Assembly: GCF_007990635.1 (NCBI RefSeq)
Contig: NZ_AP019846.1
Span: 992,001-1,056,000, forward strand
Source: Leptotrichia hongkongensis
Lineage (GTDB): Bacteria; Fusobacteriota; Fusobacteriia; Fusobacteriales; Leptotrichiaceae
Length of the DNA stretch: 64,000 bases
Direction of reading: 5' to 3'
Shown: one piece after another, positions 35,121 through 42,956 of the stretch
Layout of the letters: every line of letters starts with the position of its first letter
Position numbering within the stretch: position 1 is the stretch's first letter
Made by a program: the position numbers and the translations under genes
Notes under the pieces: generated by a model
What the model was told of the DNA's origin: nothing
Seen by the model: the letters and a program-made list of their open reading frames with translations, nothing else
The model's database searches: none

Positions 35121-35320
35121 AAGAATAAAACAGCGTAAAAAATGAGAGTCCAGTTATGGAGGTGGATGGACAGTTTAACAAAGGTGATTTTACTTCAACT
35201 CATTTTAAAATAATAAAAGAAAATTTAATAAAATAAAAAATTAAATATCATAAGCCATTAGAGCTAGGTACAGTATTATCGGAAAAAACATTTCTGAGAT
35301 ATTGTACTAGCTCTTTTTTT
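35121..35320 (+). ncRNA. structured leader RNA ending in an intrinsic terminator
   Basis: Between promoter and VirB2 lies a 200-base region with no long frame but clear pairing. AAAATGAG (about 35138-35145) pairs with CTCATTTT (about 35199-35206), enclosing GTCC/GGAC and AAGGT/ACTT stems. At the end AGAGCTAG-G-TACAGTAT pairs with ATATTGTACTAGCTCT, followed by seven T (35260-35320). This is a small RNA or an attenuator that controls the transfer operon. It matches no riboswitch class that I know. Confidence 0.55.
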
Positions 35321-35340
35321 CAAAAATTTAGGAGGAAAGT

Positions 35341-35373
35341 ATGAAATTAAGTTTAAATAATAGAAGTCCTTAA
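35341..35373 (+). CDS. possible 10-residue leader peptide
   Basis: ATG at 35341 has a strong AGGAGG site 6 bases upstream and reads MKLSLNNRSP. It lies between the leader terminator and VirB2. It may be a leader peptide or the stub of a lost gene. Confidence 0.3.
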   Translation: MKLSLNNRSP

Positions 35374-35430
35374 GTAAATCAAAAGAAGAAAATGAATATT
35401 AAAAATAACAGAATGAAAGGATGATAAATA

Positions 35431-35796
35431 ATGAAAAAAATAAAAATTAAGAATGTATTGTTAAATAAAAAATTTCAAATGTTGTGCCTGATGATTTTGT
35501 TTTTGACAACAACTGTGATAAGTCAGGCAACTACAAGTGGAAATGCAGGAATATTTGCAACGCTTGTAACTTTTCTTACAAATATGAATAATGGACTGAA
35601 AATAGTTTTTTCACTTGGTGCTATTGGGTGCATAGGATTTGGAGTATTTAAGATGTTGACTGATCCAAACATGACAGCAATAATAACTTTGTTAATAGGA
35701 GTGGCTTTGGCACTTGCACTTATTTTTGGTTCAGAGGATATAGTAAAAGGACTTGGTGGAACTATGATTGATACAGCTCTTTTGAAAGGGGTATAG
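35431..35796 (+). CDS. virB2: VirB2/TrbC-type pilin
   Basis: A 121-residue protein with a long signal (MLCLMILFLTTTVISQA) and two membrane helices (IVFSLGAIGCIGFGVFKML and IITLLIGVALALALIFG) separated by a short loop, the classic VirB2/TrbC layout. Monomers would build the conjugative pilus. AAAGGATG precedes the ATG. It heads the transfer operon in the usual order. Confidence 0.8.
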   Translation: MKKIKIKNVLLNKKFQMLCLMILFLTTTVISQATTSGNAGIFATLVTFLTNMNNGLKIVFSLGAIGCIGFGVFKMLTDPNMTAIITLLIGVALALALIFGSEDIVKGLGGTMIDTALLKGV

Positions 35797-35798
35797 AC

Positions 35799-36506
35799 TT
35801 GGATTTAAAAAGAATAAGTAGAAAAAGAGATATTTTTAAATTAAGGACTGATGTCAAAAGGGAAAAGGCAAGTTTTGAAAAAAGGGCTCAAACTTTGTTT
35901 GAACTTGCAGAAACGAATGCAAAGTTAAAAAAGGGATTAGGAATAAGCATAGTTATCAACCATATATTAATTTTAGCATTAATATTCTTTGTTTTGAGAA
36001 CGAATATAAAGGTATTTCTTGTTCAGGTTGATAAAACGACAGGAGCTCCAATGGAGGTGAATGTGTTGACAAAATCCAATTTAAAAGTTGGGGAGAAGGA
36101 AACAAAATATTTTATATCAAAATTCATTTTGGATGTAAGAACTCTTCCAAAGGACACGACATATTATGATAACAAGTTAAAGGAAAATGCCTTTTTCTTA
36201 ACACAAAATTCACAAAAAAAATTGGATGCGATGATTCAGGAAACAGGAACGATACAAATGCTTGCAGATAAAATTACAACGAATGTAAATATAGTTTCAG
36301 CTAACAAACTTACAAATACTTCAAATACTTATCAAGTCAGATGGAAGGAAAAGCAGTTTTCTGAAACAGGGATGGAAATGCAGGATACAAGTTATCTTGG
36401 AGTATTTACTGTGGAATATGTAAATGAAAAAAATGAGGAACTGTTAGCTAAAAATCCATTAGGGATAATAATAAAGGATTTTACAATTTCGAGGGAAAAT
36501 AATTAG
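35799..36506 (+). CDS. virB8: VirB8/TrbF-type channel protein
   Basis: A 235-residue bitopic inner-membrane protein: cytoplasmic N-terminus, one helix (ISIVINHILILALIFFVL, about 50-67), then a periplasmic domain with VRTLP and the TrbF-like end NPLGIIIKDFTISRE. VirB8 nucleates assembly of the channel. The start is TTG, two bases after virB2, with AAAGGGG upstream. Confidence 0.85.
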   Translation: MDLKRISRKRDIFKLRTDVKREKASFEKRAQTLFELAETNAKLKKGLGISIVINHILILALIFFVLRTNIKVFLVQVDKTTGAPMEVNVLTKSNLKVGEKETKYFISKFILDVRTLPKDTTYYDNKLKENAFFLTQNSQKKLDAMIQETGTIQMLADKITTNVNIVSANKLTNTSNTYQVRWKEKQFSETGMEMQDTSYLGVFTVEYVNEKNEELLAKNPLGIIIKDFTISRENN

Positions 36507-36523
36507 AAAAATGAGGGAGATGT

Positions 36524-37348
36524 ATGACAAAGAACAAGTTAACAAAATTTAATAGAAAAATATTATCAATGCTACTTTTGATATTGATGTCGGTTAATGT
36601 TTTTGCAAATGATGGAAATACAAAAGACAATATTAGAGTAGACGTAGTAAAGAATAGTCAGAAAATATTTGATGATGACGGAATATTAAGTGGAAAAAAG
36701 GATGCAATAAAAAAGACAGCCGTTATATTTAATTATGCGGAAAACAGCATATATGAAGTTTATTCCAAGCCAGACTATTTAACGACTTTAAGGCTTGCTC
36801 CAAATGAAAAAGTGGTATTTAAGGCTGGCGGAGATACAGAACGTTGGATGATTGAAGAGGCGACAGGTGGAAAAGAGAACAGAACATACATATACATAAA
36901 GCCACTTGAAGAAGATATAAAAACTAACATAAATATAGTTACAGACAAGCATAGTTACTTTATTAATATTGAATCCACAAATGGAGAATACAATCCTTTA
37001 GTTGAGTGGCAATATCCAAATGAGAGAAAAATATTAATGGATGAATATGAGGCTAATACGGAAAGTATTGGTACAACGGACTTAATGAAACTGAATTACA
37101 GATATTCGTGGAACAAGAACTCAAAACTTTCTCCAGTTCAAGTGTTTGACAACGGAGAAAAGACATTCATAGTATTAAAGTCAAATTTGCAGGAAATGCC
37201 AGCTTTTTATGTAAAAGGTTTGGATAACCAATTATCCTTAGTTAATACAAAAATTGAAGGACGCAATGTTATGATTAACAATGTTGTAAAGGAAATATAT
37301 ATGACGCTTGGAAAAAATACATTGAAGATATATAACCAGAAAAAATAG
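36524..37348 (+). CDS. virB9: VirB9/TrbG-type outer-membrane complex protein
   Basis: A 274-residue secreted protein with a signal ending VNVFA (about residue 28). The beta-rich body contains FNYAENSIYEVYSKPDYLTT, RTYIYIKPLEEDIKTNINIV and a C-terminal VirB9 domain (LNYRYSW, SPVQVFDNGEKTFI). With VirB10 it forms the core complex across the periplasm; its presence shows a diderm envelope. Confidence 0.87.
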   Translation: MTKNKLTKFNRKILSMLLLILMSVNVFANDGNTKDNIRVDVVKNSQKIFDDDGILSGKKDAIKKTAVIFNYAENSIYEVYSKPDYLTTLRLAPNEKVVFKAGGDTERWMIEEATGGKENRTYIYIKPLEEDIKTNINIVTDKHSYFINIESTNGEYNPLVEWQYPNERKILMDEYEANTESIGTTDLMKLNYRYSWNKNSKLSPVQVFDNGEKTFIVLKSNLQEMPAFYVKGLDNQLSLVNTKIEGRNVMINNVVKEIYMTLGKNTLKIYNQKK

Positions 37349-37366
37349 AAAAGGGGGGTGTCTTAA

Positions 37367-38704
37367 TTGGTAAATAAGAATGACTATTTTGAAACTTCTG
37401 AAGATGATTTTACGGAACAGAAGGAAGAGGAAATATCGCTTGAGGATGAGGGGACAGGAACGATAAAAAATTCAAAGATAAAAATAGAAGAATTTTTTGA
37501 TAAGAAAAAAGTTGCTATCCTAGTCTGCATAATTTCGGCTTTAATTTTTGTAAGCATATATTTTGCAAATCAGGCTAAAAAGAATGAGAAGCCGAAGGAA
37601 CAAGAAAAAATGGAATCAATATCAACTGGAACAGGACTGGATATAAAGGATGCAGTAGATACTCAAAATCAAAATGCCCAAACTCCTGAAGGTGTAACGC
37701 AGGATGGAGTGGCCAATATAAATACGACTACTGATGGAACTGGAACGCCTAACTTATCACAGTATGATTCTCAGCTAGGTTCAGAATACAATAACGACAA
37801 TCTTGATTCAAATTATGGTTCAAGCTCATCATCGTTTTCAGATATTTCAGAAGATAAAAATTCCAATAGTTCAACAGTCTCGGAAGAAAAAAGCAAGGAG
37901 TGGAGAAAATCTGCAATAGGATTTAATAAGGGAGTTTCAGCACAAATTCCGCAAACAACAGAACAGTATCAGGAACAACAACAGCAACAAGTTCCTCAGA
38001 ATGTGCAACAGCAAAATGAAAATGACACAGATCAGAATAAACAGAAGTCAAAGTCCTTATTCCTGAAGCAAAAGCAGGACAGCTTCTATTCGACTAATTT
38101 AAAAAATCCTGCGATAGGGAAATATGAGTTGAAGACAGGGAGCTTTATTCCAGCTGTTCTTGTAACGGCAATCAACTCTGATTTGCCGGGAGATGTGATT
38201 GCTCAGGTTAGAGAAAATGTCTATGACTACCGTACTGGAAAGTATATTTTAATTCCTATGGGTACAAAAATAGTTGGAAAATATGACAGCAGTATAACGT
38301 ATGGACAGAACAGGGTTTTGTTGATATGGCAAAGACTGGTATTTCCAAACGGATCAACTCTTGTGCTTGACAATATGCAGGGAGTGGATTTATTGGGGAA
38401 TGCTGGCTTAAAAGGAAAAACCAACAACCATTTCTGGAAACTTATGAGAAGTGTGCTGTTATCTTCCGCCATAAATATGGCTTCAGGTTCGCTTGAAAGT
38501 CTTGATGTAAATATTGAAGCTGGAAGCAGGTCAAGAGTGAATATTGGTACAGGAGCTTCAGATGCGGCACAGAATATTAGAAGCATTGGGGAAAGACTGG
38601 TTGAAAAGGATTTGAATAGACAGCCTACGATTGAGATAAAAAGAGGTAAAAAATTTAATATCTTTGTAAGCAGGGATATAATTTTATCTCCATATAGGAA
38701 ATAA
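37367..38704 (+). CDS. virB10: VirB10/TrbI-type core channel protein
   Basis: A 445-residue protein with a cytoplasmic acidic N-terminus, one helix (VAILVCIISALIFVSIYFA, about 45-63), a long Gln/Ser/Asn-rich periplasmic linker (to about 235), and the C-terminal VirB10 barrel: GSFIPAVLVTAINSDLPGDV, ILIPMGTKIVGKYDSSI, LRFPNGS-like LVFPNGSTLVLDNMQGVDLL. It spans both membranes. TTG start after AAGGGGGG. Confidence 0.92.
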   Translation: MVNKNDYFETSEDDFTEQKEEEISLEDEGTGTIKNSKIKIEEFFDKKKVAILVCIISALIFVSIYFANQAKKNEKPKEQEKMESISTGTGLDIKDAVDTQNQNAQTPEGVTQDGVANINTTTDGTGTPNLSQYDSQLGSEYNNDNLDSNYGSSSSSFSDISEDKNSNSSTVSEEKSKEWRKSAIGFNKGVSAQIPQTTEQYQEQQQQQVPQNVQQQNENDTDQNKQKSKSLFLKQKQDSFYSTNLKNPAIGKYELKTGSFIPAVLVTAINSDLPGDVIAQVRENVYDYRTGKYILIPMGTKIVGKYDSSITYGQNRVLLIWQRLVFPNGSTLVLDNMQGVDLLGNAGLKGKTNNHFWKLMRSVLLSSAINMASGSLESLDVNIEAGSRSRVNIGTGASDAAQNIRSIGERLVEKDLNRQPTIEIKRGKKFNIFVSRDIILSPYRK

Positions 38705-38706
38705 TT

Positions 38707-40743
38707 ATGGACAAGAAATATAAGCCGCTCAGAAATACGAAGCCTGTAAAATGGATTTTTGCAATAATAATGTTTATTTCAGTAAATATAACAGGTTTAA
38801 TGATAGTATCAACAAACTATATGGAAGAATTGGAAAAAGTTAATAATTATACTACTTTTGCAAAAATACGTAGATTAATAAAACCTGTAATTATTGGTAA
38901 AAAGAATCAGTATATGTATTTTCCATCTGAAAACTGGGAAATGGTAATGGAAAAGACTCCTAAATTAACTTCGCAGTTTCAATTAGGTATGTGCTTTATA
39001 TTTGTTAGCTCGTTAATTATTTTAACAATGCCGTACTGGAAAAAAAAGAAACTGAAATCACACGGAGATGCTGAATTTGGAACATATGATGATTTAAAGA
39101 AAGATAAGAAAAAGCCGTCAGATGTAGACTTTTTAAGCGGCAATGAAAATGGTTTTGTTATTGGATATGTAAAAACTTTATCAGGAAAATTAAAATTACT
39201 CTATGATACGTCAATGATACATATTGCCCTGTTCTTGCCAACAAGAGGAGGAAAAGGTGTGGGATATATTATTCCAAGCCTTATATCAGGACTGAAAAGA
39301 ATATCAACCTTTATTTCTGACATAAAGAAGGAAAACTATGAGCTTACGAGCTGGTACAGAGCAAAGATATTGAAGCACAGGATATTAAAGTTTGAGCCAA
39401 TGAGTGAACTTTCAAACGGCTATAACTTTTTATCGGAAGTACGGTATGGAACAAATTACGAGATTGAAGATTGCAGAATAATTGGAACAATGATTGTTGG
39501 GGAAGATGAAAGCAAGGATCCGTTCTGGGGAGACAGTGCAAAAGATACAATTTCCACTTTAACTGGCTATGTTCATTACAGGGAAGTAAGCAGCCGTCCT
39601 GAAGAAGATCCTGATATAACGGATGTTAGAGTTTCACTAAACGATGTAATATCAATAATCACTAATACTGAAAATTCTTTGTACAGAATGTTTGCAAAAT
39701 ATCTTGGAAAGCCTATGGAAGAAGATGAATACGAGGATGAAATGCCAAAAGATTTTATTTTGAAGGAAAAAACAATTGAAAGGCTTAGAAAAATATATAC
39801 TGATGAAGAATCAATTAAAGCATTAAACAAAGGATTGCACCCCTTTGTTGCAAAACAGTTCGGATATTTATTGCAAAATACAGGAGAAAATACGTTCAAG
39901 TCTATTACTTCAACGGCAAAGACTAAATTGCAGGTATTTGAAATTCCTTCAGTTGTAAAAAATATAGAAAAGTCTGATTTTAGGGCAATGGACTTGGTTA
40001 ATGGAGATAATCCTGTAGATTTATACTTTGTAATAAAACCAAAAGATATAGATTTGTTAGCTCCGTTAGTAAGGATAATGTATATTCAGCTGACAAATTT
40101 ATTAATGGAAAGTTTAAGCAAGAAAAATTTTAACATAACATTTTTAATGGATGAACTAAATGCTTATGGCAAGATGAAGGCTCTTGTAAAAGGGCTTGGG
40201 TACTATGCAGGATTTGGAATAAAGATGGTTGGAATATTTCAAGGGCTTGATCAGTTAAATTCGACATACGATAAACAGGGGAAAGAGGTTTTAAATGGAT
40301 GCCAGATTCAAATATTTGGTAGACCAAACGATGAGGCTGCACCTGACTACATTTCAAAGACGCTTGGTAAAGAAACAATCAGGGTAAAAAGTAGAAATAT
40401 TGGGCTAAAAGGGGGAGGAAATGTTTCAGAGCAGGGAAAGGATTTATTAAGTCCTTCAGAAACAAGACTGCTGCCTGACAGAAAGGCAGTTGTAATTACA
40501 GGATATAAAAAACCTTTATTATTAGATAAGCTCTATTACTACGAATATCCTGAACTGCTAAAAAGGACACAGCACCAGCCAGTATTCTTTAAGGATGGAT
40601 ATGTAATATTTGAAGCAATGAAGGGAATGTATGAATACAAGCATACATTTAAGATGAAAGAGGAAGATTTTTATGATGATATAAAATATGAAAAAATTAT
40701 TGAAAAGGTAAGAAAAAAGTATAAATCAGAAAAAATAGGATAG
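38707..40743 (+). CDS. virD4: VirD4/TraG-type coupling protein
   Basis: The coupling ATPase delivers the relaxase-DNA complex to the channel. 678 residues: two N-terminal membrane helices (12-32 and about 95-112), Walker A LPTRGGKGVGYIIPS near 177, Walker B FLMDELNAYG near 478, and the GIFQGLDQL and PDYISKTLG-type C-terminal motifs. An insertion at about 290-350 replaces part of the all-alpha domain. It starts 2 bases after virB10. Confidence 0.93.
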   Translation: MDKKYKPLRNTKPVKWIFAIIMFISVNITGLMIVSTNYMEELEKVNNYTTFAKIRRLIKPVIIGKKNQYMYFPSENWEMVMEKTPKLTSQFQLGMCFIFVSSLIILTMPYWKKKKLKSHGDAEFGTYDDLKKDKKKPSDVDFLSGNENGFVIGYVKTLSGKLKLLYDTSMIHIALFLPTRGGKGVGYIIPSLISGLKRISTFISDIKKENYELTSWYRAKILKHRILKFEPMSELSNGYNFLSEVRYGTNYEIEDCRIIGTMIVGEDESKDPFWGDSAKDTISTLTGYVHYREVSSRPEEDPDITDVRVSLNDVISIITNTENSLYRMFAKYLGKPMEEDEYEDEMPKDFILKEKTIERLRKIYTDEESIKALNKGLHPFVAKQFGYLLQNTGENTFKSITSTAKTKLQVFEIPSVVKNIEKSDFRAMDLVNGDNPVDLYFVIKPKDIDLLAPLVRIMYIQLTNLLMESLSKKNFNITFLMDELNAYGKMKALVKGLGYYAGFGIKMVGIFQGLDQLNSTYDKQGKEVLNGCQIQIFGRPNDEAAPDYISKTLGKETIRVKSRNIGLKGGGNVSEQGKDLLSPSETRLLPDRKAVVITGYKKPLLLDKLYYYEYPELLKRTQHQPVFFKDGYVIFEAMKGMYEYKHTFKMKEEDFYDDIKYEKIIEKVRKKYKSEKIG

Positions 40744-40751
40744 GGAGATAT

Positions 40752-41051
40752 ATGGAAAATATTGAAGAGACAATTAATGGTTCAGATGAAATAGTAAAGA
40801 AAAAGAGAAAAGCTAGAGAAAAAAATTATACTGAAAGAATAAAAAGAAATAAAGAAAAGATTGCCAAACTTGAGAAAATAATGGCTGATTCCCAAAAGGA
40901 AATTGAAAAGGTTGAACAGGAAAATGCAGACATTTTAAAAGAGATTTTAGAAAAATCTGGTGTCGGAAACAAACTTTTAAAAATCATAATTGAAAGTCCA
41001 AGCAATGATGAAATTGCTAAAAAAATGAAGGAACTGGCAGAAATATTATGA
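40752..41051 (+). CDS. coiled-coil accessory protein
   Basis: A 99-residue protein, mostly a charged coiled coil (KRNKEKIAKLEKIMADSQKE), followed by a short helical end (NEIAKKMKELAEIL-like). It overlaps virB11 by four bases and may be a small DNA-binding relaxosome or coupling-protein partner. No family is recognised. Confidence 0.55.
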   Translation: MENIEETINGSDEIVKKKRKAREKNYTERIKRNKEKIAKLEKIMADSQKEIEKVEQENADILKEILEKSGVGNKLLKIIIESPSNDEIAKKMKELAEIL

Positions 41052-42037
41052 CGGAAAGTGAAAAATATGAACTTCAGAAGCAGGCACAAATAGATTTTGT
41101 AAATGAAAGGCTGTCAGCATTGAAGGAATATATCGAAGATGACGACATTACGGAAATAATGCTAAATCCTGATGGGTATGTATGGGTGGAATCATATGAA
41201 AGGGGAATGTATAAGACAAATACATACCTGAATGAAATGGAAGGATACAAAATTATTCAGGTGCTTGCTTCATATAACTCAAAGATAATTTCTGAAAAAA
41301 ATCCAAGACTTTCTGGAAATTTGCCAAATTCTGACAGATTTCAAGGAGCCGCAAAAGGAATTACTAAAGGGATTCCAGTATTTACAATAAGGAAAAGGCC
41401 TAAAAAAATATTTACACTCGATGATTATTTAGCAATGGGTTCAATTACAGAATTTCAGAAAAATTTTCTTACAGAAGCCATTTTAAATAAGAAGAATATA
41501 GTTGTGTCGGGTGGAACTGGTACAGGAAAGACAACATTTACTAATGCTCTTGTTGATTATTTAAAGGAAGTGGACAGAATCAGGAATACTGTTGAAAGAA
41601 TATACATTATTGAGGAAGTTGAGGAAATTATTTGCAATAAGGAAAACGTGTTAAGAGTTTTTGTAACTGAGGATGTTTCTGCACTGGAATTATCAAAGGA
41701 TGCACTTAGACACAGGCCAGACAGAATTATTCAGGGAGAACTCAGATATGGTGCGGAAGCAGTGGAAATACTTAAAAACTGGAATACTGGGCATAGTGGA
41801 GGATTTACAACAGTCCATTCAGATGGGGCGGAAGAAACTTTGGAAAGACTGGAAGAACTATTAATGGAAGTTGACAGAAATCCAAGACAGCCACTTATAG
41901 GACGTTCAGTTGATGTGATTGTAAATATCATAAGGACAACTGAAAATGGTAAAACTGTAAGAAAAGTGAATAAGATAATCAAAGTAAATGGCTTTAACAA
42001 AAAGACAAAGGAATATGAAATTGAGGAGGTAGGATAA
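41048..42037 (+). CDS. virB11: VirB11/TrbB-type secretion ATPase
   Basis: A 329-residue hexameric ATPase of the VirB11/PilT family. The N-terminal domain has DITEIMLNPDGYVWVE, and the ATPase core has Walker A VSGGTGTGKTTFTNAL near 155, an Asp-box in ALRHRPDRIIQGELR, and the His-box GHSGGFTTVHSDGAEETLER. It powers pilus assembly and substrate transfer with VirB4 and VirD4. Overlaps virB3 by 1 base. Confidence 0.94.
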   Translation: MTESEKYELQKQAQIDFVNERLSALKEYIEDDDITEIMLNPDGYVWVESYERGMYKTNTYLNEMEGYKIIQVLASYNSKIISEKNPRLSGNLPNSDRFQGAAKGITKGIPVFTIRKRPKKIFTLDDYLAMGSITEFQKNFLTEAILNKKNIVVSGGTGTGKTTFTNALVDYLKEVDRIRNTVERIYIIEEVEEIICNKENVLRVFVTEDVSALELSKDALRHRPDRIIQGELRYGAEAVEILKNWNTGHSGGFTTVHSDGAEETLERLEELLMEVDRNPRQPLIGRSVDVIVNIIRTTENGKTVRKVNKIIKVNGFNKKTKEYEIEEVG

Positions 42038-42276
42038 TGAAATTAAAAGTGTATAAATCTTTGCTGGATGTGAAGATGGTAATGGGGTTGCCATATAAGG
42101 TTTTTATATCGCTAGTATTATTAACAGGAATCATATTTTTAATATTCAGGCACTGGGTAATTTTTATACCGGCAGGGGCAATATATATTCTATGTGCAGT
42201 TATGTCAGTAAAGGATCCGATGACGTTGGAACTGATAATAGAGCATTACAAGACTGAAAGATATTTAAATCCTTAA
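42037..42276 (+). CDS. virB3: VirB3/TrbD-type membrane protein
   Basis: A 79-residue inner-membrane protein: a short cytoplasmic start (KVYKSLLDVKMVMGLPYKVF), two adjacent helices (VLLTGIIFLIF and WVIFIPAGAIYILCAVM) and a soluble end. Length and position next to virB11 and just before virB4 fit VirB3/TrbD. Confidence 0.78.
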   Translation: MKLKVYKSLLDVKMVMGLPYKVFISLVLLTGIIFLIFRHWVIFIPAGAIYILCAVMSVKDPMTLELIIEHYKTERYLNP

Positions 42277-42331
42277 GCGAATATTAAAAATGGAAGCGAA
42301 AAGAAAAAATATTGAAAGGGGAATAATTGAA

Positions 42332-42955
42332 ATGAAAGAAAAAATTATGAATTTTTTAGAAGAAAGAACAAAAAATGAAGTTGGATATACTACATTAAGC
42401 AGAAATCAGATAATGGAAAAACTGGGAATAAAAGAGGAAGAAAAGTTTAATGAAGCATTTAAGGAGTTAGTACAAGATAATAAAGTATTCTTTCATAATT
42501 CATCAGAAGAAAAAATAAATTATGATGGTTCTATATTTGAAGTAAATAAAATAAAATATTTTACCAATAAAGATAAATCAATTGAATTTAAAAATAACTA
42601 TGAAAAAAAATTGGAAGAAATAGCAGATAAAATAAAAGAAACAGAAAAAGTGAAGGGAGAAAAGCTTTCAACATTATCAGATAATGCAAAATTAATTTAC
42701 AATACATACAAAGAAAATGTAGGAAACTTAGTTTATCTTGACTCAAAATCAGTTAGAGAAAAAACAGGACTAGAATTTAAAGACTTTGTAGCCGCACAAA
42801 AAGAATTATCATCAAATAAAGTGTTATTTATGACAAAAATATCTAAAAGCAACGAAGAAAAATTCGTATTAATAGATAGAGGAGACATTTTAAGTAAAGT
42901 TCTAAAAAGAGAAGAAATTAAGGAAAATATTAAAAATAAAGAAAAGGAAAGATAG
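42332..42955 (+). CDS. duplicated winged-helix-like protein in the transfer operon
   Basis: A 207-residue protein of unknown family. Two similar segments read like helix-turn-helix units: TLSRNQIMEKLGIKEEEKFN-EAFKELVQDNKVFFHNS near residues 23-60, and LDSKSVREKTGLEFKDFVAA-QKELSSNKVLFMTK near 133-170. The core is a charged coiled coil. It lies between virB3 and virB4, an unusual place for a regulator. AAAGGGG precedes the chosen ATG. Confidence 0.55.
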   Translation: MKEKIMNFLEERTKNEVGYTTLSRNQIMEKLGIKEEEKFNEAFKELVQDNKVFFHNSSEEKINYDGSIFEVNKIKYFTNKDKSIEFKNNYEKKLEEIADKIKETEKVKGEKLSTLSDNAKLIYNTYKENVGNLVYLDSKSVREKTGLEFKDFVAAQKELSSNKVLFMTKISKSNEEKFVLIDRGDILSKVLKREEIKENIKNKEKER

Positions 42956-42956
42956 A

